Of a stretch of 29,894 nucleotides of DNA, positions 24,845 through 29,894 are shown piece after piece. Under the pieces are notes generated by a model. That model worked only from the letters and a program-made list of their open reading frames with translations. It did not search any database and was not told the origin of the DNA. The position numbers and the translations under genes are program-made. Source of the stretch: JACJYE01 sp964432875 (GTDB lineage Bacteria; Bacteroidota; Bacteroidia; Chitinophagales; Saprospiraceae); contig CAYSPJ010000060.1 in NCBI GenBank assembly GCA_964432875.1, forward strand, positions 1 through 29,894, written 5' to 3'. Every line of letters begins with the position of its first letter. Position 1 is the first letter of the stretch.

Positions 24845-27076
24845 ATGAGCGCATTACGCTATCTAGCTTTTGTCTTGGCCGTATTTTGCCTGCCTGCCTG
24901 CCAGGATGGGGCAAAGGTTGAGAGCCTGTTGCAATACGTTGACCCTTTCATCGGCACCGCCGCGCATGGCCATGTCTATCCTGGGGCCACCGTGCCCTTT
25001 GGCGCGGTGCAGCTCAGCCCCGACAACGGCACCCAAGGCTGGGACTGGTGTGCGGGCTACAACTATATCAACGACACCATCGTCGGCTTTAGCCATACCC
25101 ACCTCAGCGGCACGGGTATCGGCGATCTGTGCGATATCTCCATGATGCCCACCCTGGCGGCGGTTGACATGAGCCAGCCGGTTGTCGATTACAAAGCGAC
25201 CCCTTATGCGGCAAAATTCAGCCATGATAATGAAGCGGCATCGCCGGGTTATTACATGGTGCAGCTTGACAACGGCATTCAGGTGGAGCTCACTGCTTCC
25301 CGCCATGCCGGGGTACAGCGCTACACCTTCCCGGAAGGGGTGCAGAAATACGTGCTGCTCGACCTGGGTTTCGCCATCAACTGGGATAAGCCGACCGAAA
25401 CGGCCATCCGCATGCAGGAGCAACTCCAGCAATTCACGGGCTACCGCTACTCTACTGGTTGGGCGAAAGACCAGCGGGTGCATTATGCCATGGAATTCTC
25501 CCAAGCGGCTACTAGCGTCAGCGTGGCTGATTCTACCGCCTTGCTTACCGATATTAATGTTAGCGGCCGGGCGCTGCGGCTACTTTTTACTTTCCCGCCA
25601 GAAATGACCGAACTGGTCATCAAAACCGGTATTTCTTCCGCCGATGAAACGGGTGCCCGCGCTGCCCTAAAGACGGTGGCTGAGAAAACTTTCGATCAAG
25701 TAAAAGCCGAAGCCGAAGAAAACTGGGAGCAGGAGCTATCCAAAATACAAATCAAAACGCAAGACGAAAACCTGAAAAAGATATTCTATACCGCCCTCTA
25801 CCATAGTTGCCTGGCTCCAGTAGTGTTTTCCGACCCCAATGGACAGTACAAAGGTTGTGACGGGCAGATCCATCAGGCGCAAGGCTATACCCGCTACGAC
25901 ATTTTTTCGCTCTGGGATACCTTCCGGGCCGCACATCCTTTATATACCATCACCCAGCCGGATAAGATCAATGATTTCATTCGCTCTTTCCTGGCGCATT
26001 ACCAGGAATATGGCCTGCTGCCAGTATGGTCTTTGTTGGGCAATGAAACGAATACGATGACGGGCTACCACGCTATCCCAGTCATTACCGACGCCTACTT
26101 TAAAGGCTTCCGCGATTATGATGTAGCCTTGGCTTTTGAAGCGATGAAGGCCAGCGCGATGCAGGATATCCGTGGTACGGATCTGTACCGTGAGTACGGT
26201 TACATCCCCTACGACAAACACGGCCAATCGGTAACCAAGACCCTGGAGTATGCTTATGACGATTGGTGCATCGCCCAGATGGCTAAGGCCCTGGGCAAAA
26301 TGGAGGATTATGAAACCTTCATGCAGCGGGCGCAGAGCTATCGCCCCTTATTCGACCCGGCGACGGGTTTCATGCGCGCGAAATACAGTGATGGAGCATG
26401 GAAAACCCCCTTTGATCCATACTACTCCGACCACAATTTTGACATAGCGGAGTACACTGAAGGCAACGCCTGGCAGCACAGCTGGTTTGTACCCCACGAT
26501 GTGCCTGGGCTGATTGAACTGCACGGTGGGAACGAGCCCTTTATCGCCAAGCTGGACTCCCTCTTCAGCGTCGCTTCTGAAATCACTGGCGATAATGCAT
26601 CGGCCGATATTTCTGGCTTGATTGGGCAATACGCTCATGGCAATGAGCCCAGCCACCACATTGCTTATCTCTATGCCTATGCTGGTGCCCACTGGAAAAC
26701 TCAGGAGCGGGTACGCCACATCATGGAATCTCAGTACACGGCCTTGCCCGATGGCTTGTGCGGCAATGAGGATTGCGGGCAGATGTCTGCCTGGTACGTC
26801 TTCAGCGCCATGGGCTTCTACCCGGTCAATCCGGGCGATGGAGTCTACGTGCTGGGCTTCCCGATGATGGAGGAGGTCGTCATTCCTCTTGGCGAGGGCA
26901 ATGCCTTTGAAGTAAGGGTGGAAAATCACGGCCAGCCCTACATCCAGTCGGTCACTCTGAATGGGCAACTGCTGGAACAGCCCCAGTTTACCCATGCCGA
27001 TTTGGTAGCAGGAGGCAAGTTGGAATTCACCATGGGGGCACAGCCCAATAAAGGTTTATTCAATAAAGCAGGATAA
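24845..27076 (+). CDS. GH92 family alpha-mannosidase lipoprotein
   Basis: 743 residues, normal for family GH92. These are calcium-dependent inverting exo-alpha-mannosidases acting on yeast mannan or N-glycans. Lipobox CLPAC gives acylated Cys19, so the enzyme sits in the periplasm or on the surface. Family motifs are YVDPFIGTAAHGHVYPGATVPFG (31-53), GFSHTHLSGTG (81-91), YRYDIFSLWDTFRA-type substrate-cleft residues, EYTEGNAWQHSWFVPHD (E539 is the probable catalytic acid), GNEPSHHIAYLY and GNEDCGQMSAWYVFSAMGFYPV. The linkage preference (alpha-1,2, -1,3, -1,4 or -1,6) cannot be settled by eye. The GH130 start codon is 5 bp past the GH92 stop, so the two are translated from one transcript. Confidence 0.95.
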   Translation: MSALRYLAFVLAVFCLPACQDGAKVESLLQYVDPFIGTAAHGHVYPGATVPFGAVQLSPDNGTQGWDWCAGYNYINDTIVGFSHTHLSGTGIGDLCDISMMPTLAAVDMSQPVVDYKATPYAAKFSHDNEAASPGYYMVQLDNGIQVELTASRHAGVQRYTFPEGVQKYVLLDLGFAINWDKPTETAIRMQEQLQQFTGYRYSTGWAKDQRVHYAMEFSQAATSVSVADSTALLTDINVSGRALRLLFTFPPEMTELVIKTGISSADETGARAALKTVAEKTFDQVKAEAEENWEQELSKIQIKTQDENLKKIFYTALYHSCLAPVVFSDPNGQYKGCDGQIHQAQGYTRYDIFSLWDTFRAAHPLYTITQPDKINDFIRSFLAHYQEYGLLPVWSLLGNETNTMTGYHAIPVITDAYFKGFRDYDVALAFEAMKASAMQDIRGTDLYREYGYIPYDKHGQSVTKTLEYAYDDWCIAQMAKALGKMEDYETFMQRAQSYRPLFDPATGFMRAKYSDGAWKTPFDPYYSDHNFDIAEYTEGNAWQHSWFVPHDVPGLIELHGGNEPFIAKLDSLFSVASEITGDNASADISGLIGQYAHGNEPSHHIAYLYAYAGAHWKTQERVRHIMESQYTALPDGLCGNEDCGQMSAWYVFSAMGFYPVNPGDGVYVLGFPMMEEVVIPLGEGNAFEVRVENHGQPYIQSVTLNGQLLEQPQFTHADLVAGGKLEFTMGAQPNKGLFNKAG

Positions 27077-27081
27077 TAAAT

Positions 27082-28302
27082 ATGGATAGGACCACCTTTG
27101 AGCAGGAAGTACGCCGTTTGCTGCAGCAACAGGATAGCTTTCTAAGCCGGCGGAATACCCGCTTGGAAACCAATAATGGCATCTATTACCGCTATCAGCA
27201 CCCTGTGCTGACCTGGGAGCATACGCCTGTATTCTGGCGTTACGACCTCAATCACGAAAGCAACCCCCACTTGCTGGAGCGCCTGGGCATCAACACCGTC
27301 TTTAATGCCGGCGCGATGGAGTGGAATGGGAAAATCGTGCTCGTACCCCGTATCGAAAGCCATGACGTGAAGTCTTTTTTTGCCGTGGCCGAAAGCGAAA
27401 ACGGCATCGACAATTTCCGTTTTTGGGATTACCCAATCACCATGCCCGAAACGGATGACCCGGACATGAATGTGTACGACATCCGCCTGGTGCAACACGA
27501 GGATGGCTGGATATACGGCCTGTTTTGCACCGAACGCAAAGACCGCAGCCAGCCCTACGATACTTCGGCGGCCATTGCCCAAAACGGTATTGCCCGCACG
27601 AAAGACCTGGTGCACTGGGAGCGCCTGCCTGATTTGATTACCCGCTCGCCTCAGCAGCGCAACTGCGTTCTACATCCGGAATTTGTAGAGGGCCAATATG
27701 CTTTCTACACGCGCCCCATGGACGGCTTCCTGGATGCGGTCGGCGAAGGCGGTATCGGCTGGGGCTTATGCCCAGACATAGAAAATGCCCGTATCGAGCA
27801 CGAACGAATCATCGATGCCAAACAGTATCATACCGTGAAGGAGGTGAAGAACGGTTTGGGGCCGGCACCGCTAAAAACGGAATACGGCTGGCTCCACCTG
27901 GCTCATGGCGTACGCCGTACGGCGGCCGGCTTGCGTTACGTGCTGTACTGTTTCCTCTGCGACTTGCACGAGCCCTGGCGCGTGACCCATCAGCCCGGCG
28001 GGCACTTCATTGCCCCCCACGGCATCGAAAGATTGGGGGATGTGTCGAATGTAGTCTTTAGCAATGGCTGGGTAGCCCGCAGCAATGGCGAGGTGCTCAT
28101 TTACTATGCTTCCTCTGATACCCGCATGCACGTGGCGGCCACTACGCTCGAAAAACTCCTGGACTATACCCTGAACACCCCGGCAGATGCCGGCCGCACT
28201 TTTGCTTGCGTACAGCAGCGCCAGGCCCTGATCAGCCGCAATATGCCGATTGTGGAGCAGATCCGCGCGGGAAATCAGCTGGCGGCTGACAATCGGCAGT
28301 AG
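27082..28302 (+). CDS. GH130 phosphorylase, 4-O-beta-D-mannosyl-D-glucose phosphorylase type
   Basis: 406 residues without a signal peptide, so cytoplasmic. GH130 phosphorylases split beta-mannosides with inorganic phosphate, giving alpha-mannose 1-phosphate. MNVYDIRL places the catalytic acid at Asp133. The C-terminal half (GPAPLKTEYGWLHLAHGVR, GLRYVLYCFLCDL, GDVSNVVFSNGW, IYYASSDTRMHVAATTLEKLLDY) closely resembles subfamily GH130_1, typified by the Bacteroides fragilis mannosyl-glucose phosphorylase (EC 2.4.1.281). Expected reaction: mannosyl-beta-1,4-glucose plus phosphate to mannose 1-phosphate plus glucose. The usual partners, a cellobiose 2-epimerase and an endo-beta-mannanase, are not in this window. 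It is coupled to the GH92 gene. The stop is intact, 38 bp before the assembly gap. Confidence 0.92.
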   Translation: MDRTTFEQEVRRLLQQQDSFLSRRNTRLETNNGIYYRYQHPVLTWEHTPVFWRYDLNHESNPHLLERLGINTVFNAGAMEWNGKIVLVPRIESHDVKSFFAVAESENGIDNFRFWDYPITMPETDDPDMNVYDIRLVQHEDGWIYGLFCTERKDRSQPYDTSAAIAQNGIARTKDLVHWERLPDLITRSPQQRNCVLHPEFVEGQYAFYTRPMDGFLDAVGEGGIGWGLCPDIENARIEHERIIDAKQYHTVKEVKNGLGPAPLKTEYGWLHLAHGVRRTAAGLRYVLYCFLCDLHEPWRVTHQPGGHFIAPHGIERLGDVSNVVFSNGWVARSNGEVLIYYASSDTRMHVAATTLEKLLDYTLNTPADAGRTFACVQQRQALISRNMPIVEQIRAGNQLAADNRQ

Positions 28303-28340
28303 GGCCATCCTCACGCTCACTGCACCCTGGCGCGCAGCAG

Positions 28341-28440
28341 NNNNNNNNNNNNNNNNNNNNNNNNNNNNNNNNNNNNNNNNNNNNNNNNNNNNNNNNNNNN
28401 NNNNNNNNNNNNNNNNNNNNNNNNNNNNNNNNNNNNNNNN
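28341..28440. other. Assembly gap (100 N)
   Basis: Exactly 100 undetermined bases, a conventional scaffold gap whose real length is unknown. It removes the 3' end of the isomerase-like gene and possibly other genes between it and the GH130 gene. The apparent reading frame continuing through the Ns to 28317 has no meaning. Confidence 0.98.
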
Positions 28441-29789
28441 TCTTGGCTCAGGATTTCCTCAGGCGGGTTGCCCTGGGCGGCCTGTACTGGCCGCATTTTG
28501 CCCGGCGAGAGGTCTGCCAGCCTTTCTTCGGCCAGCAGCAGTGGTAGCCGGACAGAGAAAATCTGGGGGGCGGTGTTGATTTGTACGGCGGTCAGCTTCT
28601 TACCGGCCCGATAGGGGATACCGTTGGGCACCTGGATGAAATCATGTTGTTTTAGGCCTAGCTCTTTGACTTTAGAAGCTTGGGGATGTTGTTCGGGCTC
28701 GGCCATTTGAAAGCTTGCGCCGGGCTTGGCCTGCAGCAGATAATAGCCCGTTGCTTGCCGGTAGCGGCAGCCGAGCCCATCGGTGATTTCCTCGGTTAAG
28801 GGGTTGAGTTGAAAATCGGTATCCTGGTTGTCGCTCGTATCGATGAAGTTGAAGCGGATTGGAAGGTAGTCACCAAACTGTTTTACGACGGCCGTGCCGA
28901 GGAAGCTTTCTGGCTGGTAGAAGATGAGGTTGAGCAGCGGCACCTCAAAGAGGGTGGTGCCGAAGCTGAACAAGAGGTTATCTTCTTCGGGCACACAGCT
29001 GAAAGACAACTCCATCGGGGCTTGCTTGTGCGCTGGGCGGTTGGGCAGCTCCAGTGTCTCCCATAGCTCGGGGTCGAAGAAAGGGGCCATTTTTATGGGG
29101 CGTTCTGTAGCTAGCTGCAGCCCCCGGCGCACGATGGTGCCAGTAGCTAGTTTGGGCTTGGCCCAGTTATTGGTCTCCAGGAAGTAATCGCATTGCCGGA
29201 TCAGGCTACGTTTGAGCTGGTTACATACTTGCCAATCGTTGAAGAAAGCAATTTCATACTTCCGCTCGAAGGAGGCGCGGGGGTTGTTCAAGCCGATATT
29301 GCCGGTATCCTGGCGGCGCAACCGTTGTTGTATCTCCCAGTGTGACATATCAGCATACACCAGGAGGTCGGCCTGGCAGATGGTGCTGGCACCGATGCCG
29401 TAAATCAGCACGAGGCCCTCGGCGATCGATTCGATGCTCTGGTGGATGGCGAGGAGTTTCTGCGGGTCAAAATAATCCTGAATCGCCAGGCCCGTGAATT
29501 TCCCGGAGCGCTCGCCATCAGCCATCCTGGAGGACACCAGTTCGTACAGGGTTTCGCTTTCCTGAAAGAGGTAAGAAGTTTTGCAGCTGGCCTGGGGCTG
29601 CAGGCGCTGTTTCAGCTCCTGGAAGTTGACTTCATCAAGAGTGCCGTGGTAGCATTCGATCGCCACGATGACCCTGGGCTTGGAGATGCGCCCGATGGCC
29701 CGCGACAATTCCTGATTGATGGCGCCCCAGCCTTCCCAGGAGCTTTGGTGTTCGGCAGGGACCTCGATAAAGGGAAGTTGTTGATTCAT
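28441..29789 (-). CDS. Class I mannose-6-phosphate isomerase-family protein, probably inactive; 3' end lost in gap
   Basis: 449 residues are readable; Bacteroidota members I recall run to about 590. Residues ~1-235 are the family's N-terminal kinase-like region without a visible P-loop (VIVAIECYHGTLDE, VLIYGIGAS, LLVYADMSHWEIQQRLRR, KYEIAFFNDWQVC, LKRSLIRQCDYFLETN). Residues ~236-415 are the isomerase cupin (FFDPELW, FSCVPEEDNLLFSFG, FNFIDTSD). Active class I isomerases bind zinc through a QxH pair, a Glu and a later His. Here QVHPLTE reads QLNPLTE (Q327 kept, N329 for His), the Glu position reads T347 (RQATGYYLL), and the GTVH-type motif reads GIPY (Y393 for His). The WGG motif after FFDP is also missing. 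A sensor or regulatory pseudoenzyme is inferred. It converges on the GH130 gene. Confidence 0.78.
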
Positions 29790-29894
29790 ACCAGTGTTTT
29801 AGTTAGGGCGCATTGGGGCGGCTATTTTAGTTCTCTAAAGATAAGAACGTTTGGATAGCTGAATAGCTGGCTAAGGTAATTTTTTTATGGGCAA
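29790..29894. other. Upstream region of the isomerase-like gene
   Basis: 105 AT-rich bases to the window edge. They should include the promoter of the isomerase-like gene on the minus strand, but no exact TAnnTTTG element is visible. No coding frame is supported. Confidence 0.4.

Noticed and set aside
28317..28340. C-terminal LLRARVQ of the isomerase-like protein across the gap
   Set aside because: The reading frame through 100 Ns of unknown true length carries no information, so the gene is called only up to the gap.

Overview
The window looks like a piece of a Bacteroidota chromosome, most likely from the Saprospiria (Lewinella/Haliscomenobacter-like); the class is an inference. The evidence is type IX secretion (T9SS) C-terminal sorting domains on two very large secreted proteins, a SusC/SusD pair, a fused SecDF, Bacteroidota-type -7 promoter elements (TAnnTTTG), and no clear Shine-Dalgarno sequences. 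It is one contig pair joined by a 100-N scaffold gap (28341-28440). No tRNA, rRNA, CRISPR array, insertion sequence or phage gene was seen.

Left part (1-10.5 kb). A secreted CotH-kinase-like protein with a T9SS tag (minus strand) diverges from an SDR/DUF2867 protein (plus). The SDR gene converges on a minus-strand block read right to left: secDF, a RidA-family gene and a PorE-like lipoprotein (TPR, beta-propeller, CRD, OmpA_C). SecDF powers Sec export of envelope proteins and the PorE-like protein would anchor T9SS to peptidoglycan, so this block fits the secreted cargo on both sides.

Middle (10.9-16.8 kb). A 1734-residue T9SS cargo protein has seven FG-GAP/VCBS calcium-binding repeats, an ASPIC/UnbV domain, and fifteen consecutive PKD domains of 76-78 residues, each with four conserved cysteines. 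A small double-ACT protein with its own -7 element follows.

Right part (16.8-29.9 kb). This is a carbohydrate locus: an SGNH-type acetylesterase (sialate O-acetylesterase/CE20-like) and a DeoR-type regulator on the minus strand, diverging from susC, susD, a GH92 alpha-mannosidase lipoprotein and a GH130 mannosyl-glucose phosphorylase. Beyond the gap and convergent to these is a protein of the Bacteroidota class I mannose-6-phosphate isomerase family that appears to have lost three of four metal ligands. I read it as a mannoside-utilization locus: deacetylation and alpha-mannose trimming in the envelope, SusCD import, then phosphorolysis in the cytoplasm. The substrate is not proven, because no endo-mannanase or epimerase is present in the window.

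The best candidates for something undescribed are the predicted inactive isomerase-like protein in the mannose locus and the four-cysteine PKD array. No wholly new multi-gene system was recognised.
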